From Craterostigma plantagineum (lineage: Eukaryota > Streptophyta > Magnoliopsida > Lamiales > Linderniaceae): a stretch of DNA of 64,000 nt. Under the pieces are notes generated by a model. It had not been told where the DNA came from. It did not search any database and worked only from the letters and a program-made list of their open reading frames with translations. Positions 11,128 through 23,919 of this stretch are shown in pieces. Position numbers and translations under genes: made by a program. How positions within the stretch are numbered: position 1 is the stretch's first letter; each line of letters begins with the position of its first letter. The stretch lies in contig JAPQWV010000481.1 in assembly GCA_027422505.1 (NCBI GenBank), positions 372,001 through 436,000 of the forward strand. The letters are read 5' to 3'.

Positions 11128-11532
11128 GGTTGGGAATTCCGACCGTACCGAAATTCCGCCCAGAAATATAAACAGGTGACAACACAAAGATTTAACGTGG
11201 AAAACCCTCTGTTAACGAAGAGGAAAAAACACCCGGGCAACAAGGCCGCATAAAATCCACTATGTGACTATTACAATCACACAATTCTTCTACGCTCGCC
11301 TACATCCAAAATCCGACAACAACGACCCGAAAGTAATTCTACCGGCTAACTTAAACTCTCACCCAAAGGGAATTTTCCTAGAATGAATTGTTAATACAAA
11401 TAACTTCCCAATGTGTTGGTGTGACTATAATTCAGTAGCTCTCCTTTTATAGTAGAGGGAACCCCCGTGCCTTATTGTTATATCCGGTGTGGGATAAATA
11501 ACAAAGGCATAAAAATGGGCCTAAGCCCAACA
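11128..11532 (-). repeat. 3' LTR of the deleted copia element
   Basis: About 405 bp, ending 'gcccaaca' on the plus strand. It shares long stretches with 12382-12805, for example 'acacccgggcaacaaggccg' and 'attctaccggctaactt'. The outer end reads 'ggttggg' where its partner has 'tgttggg'. Confidence 0.82.
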
Positions 11533-11849
11533 ACCTTCACCTTGTGACTTTGTCCGTCTTGCTTGACTTGGCTTCCGCCATCATGCTCCACCATAAAAGC
11601 ATATTCACTCGGAATCGCATCAAAGCATTTCTTCGGCCCATGTCGCAATAATCTTGCTGAAATCTATGGTGAAACTTCCACGCTTGGCTTGCCAAGAAGC
11701 TCACCAGCCCTCGACACGAAATTTTCACCACACACTTGCATCAACGCCAAACAAATGCATGCGTGTAAACTGTGGACCGCTAATAGTAACACGCCTCTCT
11801 CATGACACTTAGTGACATGCCATAAGGACACCATTGTCTCTCTTAGCAA

Positions 11850-11990
11850 ACTCATCCGTGGAGAGAGAGACGAAATTAGCGTCTTTTTCAGTATCTCCAC
11901 TTACCGACTTGGAGCTGCTTGCCGAACTTGCTCCACCTTTTTGACAATTTCTTTTCAAGTGCTCAGATTGTCCACACGTCTAGCAAATAA
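11850..11990 (-). pseudogene. gag zinc-knuckle remnant
   Basis: On the minus strand the pattern Cys-x2-Cys-x4-His-x4-Cys can be read as C-stop-TCGQSEHLKRNC, the CCHC knuckle of a Ty1/copia nucleocapsid, followed by a Ser-rich, Asp/Glu-containing stretch. A TAG stop lies between the two Cys codons, so it is not functional. Confidence 0.65.
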
Positions 11991-12381
11991 CACCAGCTGT
12001 TTTCTCAGTGCTGCTGGTAGCACCGCCTTTGGGAACTTCCTTGCCCTTTGAAGCCTTGTGTAACCCCGACTGAATCAATACATCCTTGACTTGCACTTGC
12101 CACAAGCCAAAGTTGATTCTTCCGTCGAACTTCTCCACATCAAATCTTGATAGATTCGAAACCTATTTCCAGACATCTTCGTGGATTAGTGAAGACGAAC
12201 TTCGCAGAAAACCAGCAACTCGTCTGCCGAAAACCATTCTGCGCTCAAGCTCCACCTGCCACTAGCTCCACTGCACCAACAAACCTCTTAGGTATTTTTA
12301 TGATGTGGAAGATCAGAAACCGCTGCAACCACAGAGCATACTCAGAACGCCAATAAGGTTTAACCTCACTCTGACACCACT

Positions 12382-12805
12382 TGTTGGGAAATCCAGCCGT
12401 ACCGAAATTCTGCCCAAGTTCCATCGCGGAAATATAAACAGGAGAAAATAACAACACAAAGATTTAACGTGGAAAACCCTCTTAACGAAGAGGGAAAAAC
12501 ACCCGGGCAACAAGGCCGCATAAAATCCACAATGTGACTATTACAATCACGCAATTCTTCTACGCTCGCCTAAACCCGAAATGCGACAACAACAACCCGA
12601 AAGTAATTCTACCGGCTAACTTAAACTCTCACCCAAAGGGAATTTTCCTAGAGTTAATTGTTAACATAAATAACTTTTCGATATGTTGGTGTGCCTGTAA
12701 CTTAGGGTATAACCCTCCTTTTATAGGAGGGGAACCCCCATGCTTTATTATTATATCCAGTGTGGGATAAATAACAAATGCACAAAAATGGGCCTAAGCC
12801 CAACA
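12382..12805 (-). repeat. 5' LTR of the deleted copia element
   Basis: 424 bp with complete 'tgtt...aaca' ends. It is paired with 11128-11532. Confidence 0.85.
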
Positions 12806-12964
12806 CTTGTTACATACCAACTCGCACGGGGCTATTTTTGTCATATAAACACCATTTTCAGGTTTTTATTTTATCAGCCAGATTTGTCAAACACATCAAT
12901 CTTTTTATTGTGTAATATAAAATTATTTCATGATTATCCTTAACTTTTTATAAAAACAAGAATA

Positions 12965-13205
12965 AAAAACATAATCTACAGTCTCACAGTCGTACAGTCT
13001 TACAGTCTTATAATGTCTAAGTAGTGCAGTCTGATAGTTATGCATCGTACAGTCTTACAATGTTTAAAAGAAGTTGTGCAATCTTACAGTCTTACAATGT
13101 TTAAGTAGTGTTGTCTCATAGCCGAGTGCAGTCTCATAACTGTGCATTGTACAGCCTTACAATGTTTAAGTAGTGCAGCCCCACAGTCTTGCAATCATAC
13201 AACTT
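12965..13205. repeat. About 60-bp tandem repeat
   Basis: Four or so imperfect units built from 'tacagtcttacaatgtttaa', 'gtagtgcagtct' and 'catagttatgcatcg'. Non-coding. Position 12960 begins a run of 'cagtc' phrases that leads into the array. Confidence 0.8.
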
Positions 13206-15616
13206 AAACATCGTTCTTTTGGTCGCACAGATGTGACACAGTCTTCAACCTTCGCACTATATATTCTGAGATATATGTTAATGTGATCGCAATATACTCA
13301 ATTTGTTAGCCCATGAACCATGATTTGTGTTACCTTTTTAAGTGGACGCAATATTTAAAGTAAATCTTTTATCGTCTGTAAAATATTAAAAGATCTAGAC
13401 AGGCAATGACATAGTTATATCATCGGTTCCAAGAACTATGACCAGTTGTTGAAGACTATTGATATGATGAGGAATTCCTTGAAATCCTGAATCTCCACGG
13501 ACGAAACATCGTGCATATCGTTGTTTACACACATCAATGAAAGAGCCGATCGCAACATGTATACACCACATTTGCCGCTGACTTGTACAGACAAAAGAAA
13601 TAAAAAATTAATTTACAAAATAGTAATTGTCCAAAATAAATATATTAAGGGTTTTGCAAGTCTGTCATGCCCAAATCTCGAAGAATATATAGTATCATAA
13701 GCTGTGTTATTTGAAAAGCCTTTTCAAAGAATCTCATATCCGAAGGTTCAGACTAGTGCACTATTATTGATTGTTTTCTATAATTAACAATGCATAGTAT
13801 CCGGTGATATTCATTAATGTTCACTGGAATAATTATAAGATCTGCTCTTGCCATGGAATAGACGACCAATTCTCCACGATACCCTGTACATGTGTGCGAA
13901 GGGCGGATAGGTCTATATGCCCATCACTCCTAAATTCTGTTGCAACAATTTGGTTGAATGTTGTATGCATAAACGGAACGCTTGAGTTTTCAAATTTTGC
14001 ATGCCTCTGTTTCTCGATGAATCCCCGTAGGCATTCATCTATGTGTTGTTCAAGAACAAAATATATAAGACAAATTTGCGTATACAATATACATGAAATA
14101 TTGTAACTTGTGTACCTCGTCATGTAATGTTCCTTTTGCCATAAGATCTTTGAAGAATGGAATGCCACGTTCTTCTCATAATATTGTAGTGATAGTCCTT
14201 CTTGTTCGTTGTTCCTATCGCTGCAGATACGCATGGAAACAATTTCGAGCTTTTCTCCACATGAATGGCAAGCATTGAGTCTTTGGAGAGATTTTTTGAA
14301 ATCAAACGTCTATAGCCCATGGATCTGTACTTGCGTTCTTAGATCGTTTCCGCAATGTAGTCAGTGTGGCTTGCGTCGAAATTTTAGGGTGCTTTCTCTT
14401 AGCCAAAAGCGATGCACCCTTATTTTTCTTTCTTTTTTGATGCCGTCAGGCAATACATCCTTAGCAGAAGGAATATTACCTCATTTTCTGCCATTCATTG
14501 TCCCATCATGCTGCTAATTTTTCCTGTACAAAAATTATATATACATGAATGTGGAGTTATATGTAATAATTGTACTCTATTTTGTAAAACAATGATTAAC
14601 TTACCAAGATTCTGCTCTATCTTTGGAAGTCACTGATGAATTTCGAAATAGTTCGTATTGATTTTCTTGTCAGATCATATAGTACAGTAACATGTACATT
14701 ATATCTTGAATGTAGTTCATTGAACCTTTGCTGACATATATAAGATCTTCAAATGCAAACATTTTCTTGTTAAAAATATTGTGAACGGATATGGGCATTT
14801 TCCCAATACCTTTTACGAAATAATGCACTTTGGAGAGTACCTTATTGTTAGTCGCCATCCCAAATCAACCACAACCCCTCGTATATTCTGGCAACCAATT
14901 GCTACAAAAGTGAAGTATAACAACATAAGAACTAAATAAGAAAACTTACCTATTCAAAGACTTGGTCATTGAAATTGAGATTTCTTGTCAACTTGAAGAG
15001 TGTCCCATGACGTGGGAGAATAAAAATCAGGTAAATAATATTAGGAAAGTGCTCATATATTTTATCATTAGTAGGTACCCAAACATTGTTTTTATCAATC
15101 TAATGTTTCGAAACAATTTGTATGGAAATGTATATGTTGAGCAATGTCGATCATTCAGATTTTGAACCCATTATTTGGCACTTCAGTGAATTTCTGTGTG
15201 TTGTTCTCTATCATATCTTCAATTATCAATAAAGACGGATAGATACAGGCATGCCATGATTAGAGAAGAAATGCCATGATGAAAGAAGAGAAAGATTGCA
15301 AAAAGAATATGATACCACAAAGTTGAATGATTCGTGGAGGAAAAGCCGCGTTAGTTAGCATGATTTTACAGAATTTCTCGTCATTCGTATTTATCCCTAC
15401 CTATTGAGAAACTTTGTCCTGTACCAGCACAAAGCGGAGTTAGGAAATAATTTGAGAGTAGGCAAAAATAATTAAAATGAACCACGAAAAAAATGTTGAA
15501 GACTGGACATGATAAACCATGTAGTACTATAAAATATTCAAGTGATTTGTTACTATTTTTATTAGTGCAGAATGATGTTGATATATATAAATATATATAT
15601 ATATTATATATTATAT
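13206..15616. other. Unassigned region with unrecognised ORFs
   Basis: No known gene is recognised. The longest open frame is on the minus strand, 13833-14234 (133 codons), with possible upstream continuation to about 14500 in shifted frames. Its sequence (for example FMHTTFNQIVATEF, HIDLSALRTHVQGIVENW) is not low-complexity and could be part of a decayed gene or transposon protein, but no family can be named. AT microsatellite at 15586-15610. Confidence 0.35.
13833..14234 (-). pseudogene. Unrecognised open frame, possibly a gene fragment
   Basis: 133 codons, mixed amino-acid composition. The central part (ISCILYTQICLIYFVLE) looks like translated intron, and its edges hold GT/AG-type sites, so the two flanking parts may be exons joined by a short intron. 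Flanking frames are closed by stops. No catalytic motif, signal peptide or repeat is seen. Confidence 0.3.
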
Positions 15617-15785
15617 AGAGGTTTGCTATGGTGCCCACCTACCGTGAGCAACCACCGTGAGCACCATAAGCTAATCTCTCAATTGTTTGATTTTATCGAT
15701 TCTCAACGACGCCCACACCTCCGTAGACCCTCTCATATCCATTGGTAACCTAAATCGCCATCTCAAACACGTTAAATTTTTAGAG
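15617..15785. mobile_element. Possible left end of an element interrupted by copia-1
   Basis: 'gaggtttgctatggtgccca' followed by 'cctaccgtgagca' resembles the reverse complement of 22160-22197 ('gaggaaatttgtagtggtca' then 'cctaatgtgagcacc'). The two would be inverted ends of an older element into which the copia element at 15786-21193 inserted. The match is partial. Confidence 0.35.
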
Positions 15786-16206
15786 TGACAAGTCGAGGCA
15801 CGGCTCTCTTGAGGACCGAATTACACCGCGAATACCTACGGTTTACGGTAAATGCCTCCGAGGTATCACTTACGTTTGGAATATAGTAGTATCTCAAATA
15901 CGCCAAACTTCGCCGAACAAATACTCTTGCTTTGGGACTAACAAGAACACAAATGCCATGAGTGAAATGCAGAGAATTTTTGAATGCTCTTTTAATGACT
16001 TAAATGCTAACTATATGGGGTATTTATGGTATAGGTGTTCATTACCAAGAGAAGTGTCATTTTACATGTGTCTATTCATGAAGAAAGACAACTTTATGTT
16101 AAGGAATTCATAAAAATCTTTTGCTTAATTAACACACCTCTTCTAATGTACCTCTTAGGATTAATTTTGTTTCTTTAGGTTTATTTCATTCACACCTTTT
16201 CCAACA
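15786..16206 (-). repeat. 3' LTR of copia-1
   Basis: 421 bp, ends 'ttttccaaca' on the plus strand. It shares 'gcctccgag', 'gtgaaatgcagagaattt' and 'aattaacacacctcttcta' with the other LTR. Several indels separate the two, so the insertion is not recent. Confidence 0.85.
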
Positions 16207-16849
16207 ACCCCCCACATGAATGAAATAATGCATGTTTACAATATCTAAAAGTCCCGACGAACCATCATTGCATCAAGAAAGATAGCTTGTGACTTTGAAT
16301 CTTCTTTAGTGAAATATTATCGGATACACTATACGGTTAGTAGCGCGATGCTTTGAGCTTACCGGCCATTTGTGTGCACCACAACAATACTCACACAATG
16401 GCAGATCTAACAATTTCTTGTTCTCACGTTGTGTCCATTTCGGCCTTGCACCATATCTCGGTTTAGTAAGTGTTCGTTTATAAGTGGACAATTTACTTAT
16501 TCATTTATAAAGGCTATTCTCCTATAAAGAGTATCTGCCTTACTCCATCCGTAGGTATAAGAATCATTAAAAGTCCTAAACTTAACCTCACCACTTAGGC
16601 AGATTTCACACTTGACGGTTTTTTGGAATGAGTGTAGTTTTCAAGTGTTTCACTGAACTGTCAAAAGTTAGTTTTCCCATTGAACCAAGGTTTCGGAATC
16701 TCTGATTCTCAAGGTTGGGTTACCGCTAAGACTGTTCTTTTGTTGTGGATTTAAACCCATTCCACTAACCAGTTTGTACATTTGATCTCGATTTATGCCT
16801 TTACTTAGCGGATCCGCTAGGTTTTCCTTTGACTTTACATAGTCAACCG

Positions 16850-18600
16850 AAAAACACCATTCGAGATTAATTGTCTTATTGTATTATGTCTCCGACGTAT
16901 AAGTCGAGACTTACCATTGTACAAACTACTTTGTGCCCTTCCAATCGCCGATTGATTATCACAATGTATCATAACAGCGGGCACTGGTTTATTCCAACAA
17001 GGAATATCTTCTAAGAATTTCTAAGCCATTCAGTTTCTTCCCCTGATTATAAGAGCTATAAACTCGGACTCCATCGTGGATCAAGCTATACACGTTTGCT
17101 TAGTCGATTTCCGAGACACGCTCCTCCATATATAGTGAACACATGGCCACTAGTCGACTTTGAGTCGTTTGTATCTGATATCCATTTTGCCTCACAATAC
17201 CCCCCAAGCAGGGATATCTCGTATATGTTATTCCCAAGCTCATAGTGTGCTTTAAGTACCATAGTACACGAGTAAGCGCACTCCAATGATCGTCGCTTGG
17301 GTTGCTTGTGCACCTACTTAGTTTGCTCACTAAATAGGCTATACCGAGGCGCGTACAGTTCATTAAGTACCTCAAGCTCCCAATTATTCGAGAATATTCT
17401 AGCTGAGAAACTGGTTCACCTCGGTTTTTAGCCAAGCATTGAGTTAAATCAATAGGCGTCTTAGCCGGAGGCTTGTCAAACGCATTGAACCTCTTCAATA
17501 TACTTTCAACATAATGGGATTGTGATAAAACAATTCCTTCCGAGTTCCTAAGGATTTTAATTCGTAAGATAACATCGGCTTTCCCATATCTTTTATGTCG
17601 AAATTCTTTTTCAACATCTTCTTGGTACTTGCAATTAAATTATTGTTTTTCACAAGGATTAACATGTCGTCTACGTATAGATACATGATTATAAGCAAAT
17701 CAGCGGTACCTTTCATGTAGACACACTTATCACGTTCATTAATTTTGTTTGTCAAACTTCTCATGCCATTGTTTAGTGTTTAGGTGCTTGTTTTAGTCCA
17801 TAAAGAGACTTAACTAATCGACACACCTTGGCCTCTTTTTCGGGTGCAATGAACCCCTCGGGTTGTTCCATATAATTTCTTCCTCGAGGTCCCCATTTAG
17901 GAAGGTCGTTTGACATTCATTTGTTGAATTTCAAGGATGCAAGGATGCAATCGCAATTAATACACGTATAGATGTGATTCGAGTCACCGGAGAATACGTA
18001 TCAAAGAAATCGTATCTCTCTGTTTGTTTAAACCATTTTACAACTGATCGGGCTTTATATTTATCAATAGTTCCATCCGTCTTATATTTCATTTTAAGGA
18101 TCCACTTGCATCCTAAAGGTTTGCAACCCGGAGGGAGATTAACTAACTTCTACGTTTAATAAACATGATGGATTCTATTTCACTATTGATAGCTTCTTTT
18201 GACTTGCCAAAGCTTCACGAACAGTTTGTGGTTCATTCTCTGCCGTATAAATTGTAAAATCAGGACAAAAGGATTGGCCACCTTACTCCTTTTACTTCGC
18301 CTAGGTTCTTCCTCACCTTTATGAGGTAGCTCGGCCTCGTCGGCTGTCCTTTTTCGTGAGATTATTTCTTCCTTATTTTTAAGGGGAAATATATTCAAAG
18401 AACACCGCATTTCTAGATTCAATTGTCATTCCATTATTAAAATCTGAATTTTCCGATTTATATACCAAAAATCGGTAGGCACTACTATTGTTAGCATAGC
18501 CGATTAATATACAATCAATAGTTTTAGGTCCTATCTTGACCTGTTTCAGTTTTGGTATTTCAACCTTTGCCAAACATCCCCACACTTTTAAATATTTATA
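16850..18600 (-). pseudogene. copia-1 reverse transcriptase and RNase H remnant
   Basis: A YVDDM motif (about 17660-17680, in IIMYLYVDDMLILV) is the RT active site. Upstream are weak RT N-terminal blocks (17780-18180). Downstream, 17100-17498 carries the 'GSLRYLMNCTRLGIAYLV' block that is typical between copia RT and RNase H, then the RNase H start (about 17050-17200). Several frameshifts are present. Confidence 0.85.
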
Positions 18601-18649
18601 GGTAGGCTTGTGTCCCTTCCATAGTTCATATGGCGTTTCGTCCTGACTT

Positions 18650-19612
18650 TTATGGGGTACTTATTAAGTATATAATTTGGTGAAGAATCACTTCCCCCAC
18701 ACATAAATTTTGGGGTAGACTCGAGCTTACTAAAAGTGCATTCATCATCTCCTTTAGAGTTTGATTCTTTCTTTCAGCTCTTCCGTTAGATTGAGGTGAG
18801 TATGGCACCATTTTTGATGAATATGCCCGACTCTTTGCATATTTCGTCAAATGGGGCCATATACTCGCCTCCGTGATCGCTTCTAATTGCTTTAATTTTT
18901 CGAGTGAGTTGATTCTCGATGTCTGCTTTATACTTCTTAAAAGCATCTAAAGCTCCATCTTTACCTTTGAGTAGGTAGACATAGTAATATCTCGTACAAT
19001 CATCAAGAAAAGTTATGAAATATTTCATTCTACGTCGAGTTTGCACAAATTTCAAATCACAAATATCGGTGCGAATTAATTCAAGTGGATTCGTGCTTCT
19101 AGCCATCGCTTAAACGGTGGCTTTACCATTTTTGCATCAACACAAGTTCATACTTGTTGTGAGAGTCGATTTTAACTTTGATATCAAATCTAGATTCAAG
19201 TTTACCTGTCTAAGTCTATCATGCCATAGATTAGACACTCCAACAAATAAGAAATGTTTTTTTGTTCTTCGCCTCTTGGCGGATTACGTTCATCTTAAAA
19301 GGCCCTCATTTAGGTACCCTTGATCTAAGAATATACCATTTTTAGTTAAAACAAACTTATCAGATTTAAAGATCTAAAGCCGGCTTTGCTCAAAAGAGCG
19401 TCGTACACCAAATTCTTTCGGATGTCTAGGGCATGCAGGACTTCCGTCAGCGTCAATTCTTTGCCCGATGTCATTTTTAGCACCACCTTGCCTGTCCCCA
19501 CGACGTCATATGTTGAAGAGTTTCCCATGAATAGCTTCCTTCCGTCCGTGGGAGTGTAGGATGAAAACATATTTTTATCAGCGCAAATATGTCGAGTTGC
19601 TCCCGCATCCAT
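18650..19612 (-). pseudogene. copia-1 protease and integrase remnant
   Basis: Protease: [10 protein letters not shown] (about 19580-19612) in place of the usual D-S/T-G-A. Integrase: RTDICDL, FLDDCTRYYYVYLL, then IRSDHGGEY (18786-19106), and the YSPQSNGRAERKNQTL block (18750-18830), which together contain the D,D,E core positions. The frame breaks at least once, between 18786 and 18946. Confidence 0.85.
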
Positions 19613-19704
19613 TCTCGTGGATTATCAACCAAGTTAACTTCTTGGACAATAGTGGTGAGATCGAGTTCTGATAAGTCATTGTGAACCATTTTGTTCTCGA
19701 CCAT

Positions 19705-20561
19705 ATGAGCGCTTTCTCTTATTTTCTTTGGGAGAGTACACTCTTTTGCATATGCCCAGATTTACCTCAATTATAGCAGCTTCCTTTAAACTTCTTGAAG
19801 TGGTACCCGTGGACTTACAACCCGTGGGTTACTTGCGCTTTTTGTTGAAGCTTGGTTCGGCCAAATTTGCCTTAGCCTCGACTCACTTCGCTTCATCTTT
19901 GCTTCGGATTTTCGGTTGTCTTCCTCCATTCGGAGTCGGACTATCAAATCCTCAAGTCGTATTGCCCTACATTTATGCGTAAGATAGTTCTTGAAGTCTA
20001 TCCACATAGGCGGCAATTCTTTGATTATTGCGGCCACTTGAAAAGCCTCGTTCACGATTACTTTTTCCGCCGGCAAATCATGAAGAATAATCTGAATTTC
20101 TTGCACTTGACTCACCACCGTTTGGTGTCGACTATTGCGTACTTTAGGAGTGTGCCGACGAGAAATTTCTTAATCTCGACATCTTCCAACTTGTACTTTA
20201 CCTCCAAAGAATTACATAATTCGTTTGCCGTTTCAATCGGACTAGACATTGTTAAAGGGAATCTTATAGTCCGTCTAGAATGTAATTTCTACACAAGAAA
20301 TTACTATAATGCCATGCATCCGAGGCCGCACGCTTTCGAGCGTCGGTCTCATCTTCGGGAAGGATCACCAGGTCCTCCGAAAGAAATCGAGAAAGGGATA
20401 GAGTTGTAAGATAAATCAACACTTTTTGTTGCCAGCTTTTGAAGTCAACACTTTTTGTTGCCACCTTTTGGTGATCTTTCGCCATGCATAGGAGCGACTG
20501 TCACCATGGGAACGATGTGAGCGGTAGACGGCGTCACATTCTGATTATCAACGGTTGCCAT
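19705..20561 (-). pseudogene. copia-1 gag remnant
   Basis: Starts at the minus-strand ATG 20559-20561. It carries the UBN2-type gag region (LPPMWIDFKNYLTHK, about 19990-20040) and a zinc knuckle (CYN-stop-GKSGHMQK, about 19760-19800) whose second Cys codon has become a stop. It is broken by frameshifts near 20264 and 20118. Confidence 0.8.
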
Positions 20562-20761
20562 ATCAATATATCTTCCAATATAGAAAAGAGATTTACACTT
20601 TTATTTTTGCTTTAAGTGAAGCAAACTCCTTGAGCAGCCTGCTTGATTCAACCAACGTATGACTTTGTATGAATTTTGTCTTCAACTTGTTAACGTCTGT
20701 CTTAAAACTTTAATCTTTGAAGAAATCAGCAAATAAAATTTAGCGAACGGTGTAACATGAG

Positions 20762-21193
20762 TCACAAGTCGAGGTACATGATACACGCTCTCTTGAAGGC
20801 GAAATTACCCCCTAATACCCACAGTTTACGGTAAACGCCTCCGAGATACAACGACTTACGTTTGGAATATAGCGGTATCCCAAACACGCCAAACTTCGGC
20901 GAATAAATACTATTGCTTTGGGACTAACAAGAACAAAAATTCTATGAGTGAAATGCAGAGAATTTTTGAATGCTTTTTTAATGACTTAAAGCTAACTCAT
21001 GTGCGGTAGTTATAGATATATATGTTCATTACTAAGAGAAGTGTCCTTTTGCATGTGTCTATTCACGAAGAAAGACAACTTTATGTTTGGGAATTCATAA
21101 AAACCTTTTGCTTAATTAACACACCTCTTCTAATGTGCCTCTTAGGATTAATTTTATTTCTTTAGGTTTATTTCATTCACACATTTTCCAACA
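20762..21193 (-). repeat. 5' LTR of copia-1
   Basis: 432 bp. Same terminal 'ttttccaaca' and internal blocks as 15786-16206, with a small insertion near 20785. Confidence 0.85.
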
Positions 21194-22340
21194 TAAATAC
21201 ATATATAAGAAAATGGTCATTCTAATGGCACCTCCTTTAATGCTAGTTGCACCCTTAATTAAAATATTCTCCAAGTGTTTTGTATAGCAAACCATTAATA
21301 CTATTATTAATTAAAAATTTCGTCACTTCCCATACAAATAAAAAGACGATATTCTGCAACCCATAATCAAGATCAAAACGTACAAAATCTTAGGACATAT
21401 ATAAATTATATTATATGAAAACCGATATTCAAGTTCAGTAAATCAATATCGACAAATGGTTTCATAAGCAATAGAAAAAGTGTGTAGTATAAGAATAGAT
21501 GGTTGACGTTTTAATAGAAATTGTTTAATCCACATCATATTGATTTATTTAGTTGCCTTTTTTTTTTCGGTGTTTATTTAAGTTATATCTTAGTCAAGAG
21601 TATTTATGATGTTCTATGATAATTTTTACTAAAGTAAAACAAATGTTTATATTGATAAATTCAAAAATATTACTATGCTTATGTTAATTTAAAAGTGTAG
21701 TGTTACTATATGGAGTAATGCAATGAGAAACAAATTAAATAGTATATATCCCTGGGTAAAAATTTTAATACTTGTAATTAGCGATATTGAATTATAGCGA
21801 AAACAAATTAGTAAGATAATTATTGTTGAGTCCATGTGATTATATAAAATAATTTTAGAAATTCAAGTGTTTTTCGCTTAAGGGGGTGAAAAAGGGTGCA
21901 AAGAGGGTGTAAATAATAGTAATCATATTAGACACTTAAAAGAAAATAAATATCTTACATCTCACACTTTAAAGGTAATAAGTATCCTATATTATTATGA
22001 TGCAAAGTTAAAGATGTCTACATAACTTTTTTTTTAAAGAATGATACAAACAATATGTCCATAAATGGCACCTAGAATCTATCAACTAAAACGATATAAC
22101 CTCAGATATCGATATGGAATGTTGACACGACACGAATCAGTGCAGGTGTTCATGCAAGGTGCTCACATTAGGTGACCACTACAAATTTCCTCATATATAT
22201 GTGTATATATACACACATTTTCTTTTTGAATTATATGCAAATACATAATTACATATATACACATACATTGTTTGAGAAAGTCATAGACACACACATATAT
22301 ATTATATAGATATAACACAAACATAATCATTTTTTAGGGT
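21194..22340. other. AT-rich intergenic DNA, possible element end near 22197
   Basis: No gene seen. The stretch 22143-22197 ('ggtgctcacattaggtgacc') may be the inverted partner of 15617-15660. Microsatellite-like 'tatatacacacat' lies around 22200-22320. Confidence 0.35.
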
Positions 22341-22510
22341 ACACGAAATTAGGGGTGGACTTTCCGATTCGGATTTCGGGTACCCGACCAGACCGAATCG
22401 AATTATAAGTCGGGTATCGGGTTGGTCATATATCCCGAGTCGGGTAGCAGCTAGCAATATGCTACCTGATTTACCCGATCGGATACCCGGCAGTAAAAAT
22501 AAAAATAAAA
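22341..22510. mobile_element. Fragment of an hAT-like MITE
   Basis: Starts like an hAT end ('taggggtggactttccg') and is built from 'cgggtacccgac' and 'gtcgggtatcggg' phrases. The other terminus is missing. Confidence 0.45.
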
Positions 22511-23248
22511 AACCATAGCCGGTGGGCCTAGCCCAACTGATACAAGGAAAAAATAACTACACCCAAATATAATTTGTACTAAGGAAACCCATATGATAGC
22601 CACGTGTGGCGGCACAGCTTGCGTATGCTTTGAACAAGAGCTGTGTATTGTATGTATGTCCTTATATAGAATATCTTACCAATCTTTCACATGAAGAAAC
22701 CGGCGTGGGACAATAGAATTAATAATACACATCATCAATTAATTATCATTTATCACCAATAATAATGATGACCGATGGTCTTACTACCACTAGCAATAAT
22801 AAAGACGATTAATATAAATTCAATCTTTAAACTATTTAACATGATCAATATCAATTCACATTAATTCATATCGATAATAACGTTGTCATATTCTTTAAAA
22901 TTAAATTGTTAAAATGTAAAACATGTCTGTGGTTTTTATTGAATAAAGAGATTGCTGCATGTAGTGTAGCTAAAATATTAAATTGAGATATAAAATAGAT
23001 AAGCTGAAACTAGAAAACAAAAAGGATAATCATATTCAACATCATCATCAGACATTATTTTTACATCAACATTATTTACACCGTTTATCATATACTAGTA
23101 TGTTTAGAATATCCATATGTGCAAATATATTTTATAATTGAATATTTAATATTATTAATTAAGTGATTAAAAATAAAATTATAAGGTAAGGCTTAAATTG
23201 TAATAACTAAGTTGTAAGGGTAAAATGGTAAAAACAAGTGACAGATTA
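22511..23248. other. AT-rich intergenic DNA
   Basis: No gene, RNA or repeat with clear ends. Confidence 0.5.
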
Positions 23249-23685
23249 ATTGACAATAGTGGTGTAAACGAGCCGAGCAGTTCCGTGCCGTTCGCGAGCA
23301 GCTTGGTTGAAGCTTGATTCGAGCTCGGTCAAAATTGAGTTCGAGCCGAACTCGAGCTGGCTTGTTGGCAATCGACTTAACTTCGAGCTTACCGTATATG
23401 GGCTCGTGTCTCATCGAGCTCTTATCGAGTCGACAATTTTATATTTAATATATTAAATATTTTTTATTTTATATTAAAATACATATTTTATTTAATAATA
23501 TATATTGAACTCGAGTCCGAGCCCGAATTTGAGCTCAGCCCCGCCTCACTAAGCTTATCGAACTTATCGAGCCGAGCTTTAATGTTTTTAACCGAGCTAG
23601 GCCATCTCGATCCCAATAAATCTTCGAGCTGAGCTCAGCTGGGCCATGTTCGGCTCGACCCGGCTTGTTTACCCCTAATTGACAC
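23249..23685. mobile_element. hAT-type MITE with 'gagctcg' arms
   Basis: Element 23257-23677 with ends 'tagtggtgtaaacgagcc' and (reverse complement) 'taggggtaaacaagccg'. Flanking 8-mers are 'attgacaa' and 'attgacac' (7 of 8). The arms are rich in 'cgagct' and 'gagccga' motifs around an AT-rich centre. Confidence 0.8.
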
Positions 23686-23919
23686 CTTTTAGACCCCATG
23701 GGCTCCTAATATAATAGTATAGATAGTTGCTTTTGTAACTTTCAAGACCATTTATGATTGCGTAGAGAAAATACAATACATTAGGCAACGATGATAAGAG
23801 TTTGATTAGATTGGCGTATTTGAACGGAATCTGATAATTTTAATTATGGATTTCAAAAAATCTTAATTTCAAATTCAAATCCATTGTTTGGCAAATGTTG
23901 GGAATTCATAATTCGGATT

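Larger units (their letters stand above)
11128..12805 (-). mobile_element. Deleted copia-type element with two LTRs (minus strand)
   Basis: Two similar direct repeats, 11128-11532 and 12382-12805, bound an 850-bp interior. Read on the minus strand, the 5' LTR is 12382-12805; it starts 'tgttgggcttaggcccat' and ends 'tttcccaaca'. Directly inside is 'tggtgtcagag', close to the usual tRNA-iMet primer site. The only recognisable coding remnant is a gag zinc knuckle. Protease, integrase and RT are missing, so it needed another element for movement. The left LTR has lost its first bases and no target duplication is visible. Confidence 0.82.
15786..21193 (-). mobile_element. Ty1/copia retrotransposon 1, decayed (minus strand)
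   Basis: LTRs at 15786-16206 and 20762-21193 bound a 4.6-kb interior in copia order on the minus strand: gag, protease, integrase, reverse transcriptase, RNase H. A polypurine tract ('atgtggggggt' on the minus strand, 16207-16217) adjoins the 3' LTR. Many frameshifts and stops break the polyprotein. No tRNA-iMet primer site is seen next to the 5' LTR, and the flanking 5-mers ('tagag', 'taaat') do not match. So it is an old or recombined insertion. Confidence 0.9.

Noticed and set aside
13833..14234. Cullin-like assignment for the unrecognised frame
   Set aside because: Only a loose resemblance over a short helix; no consistent motif order.
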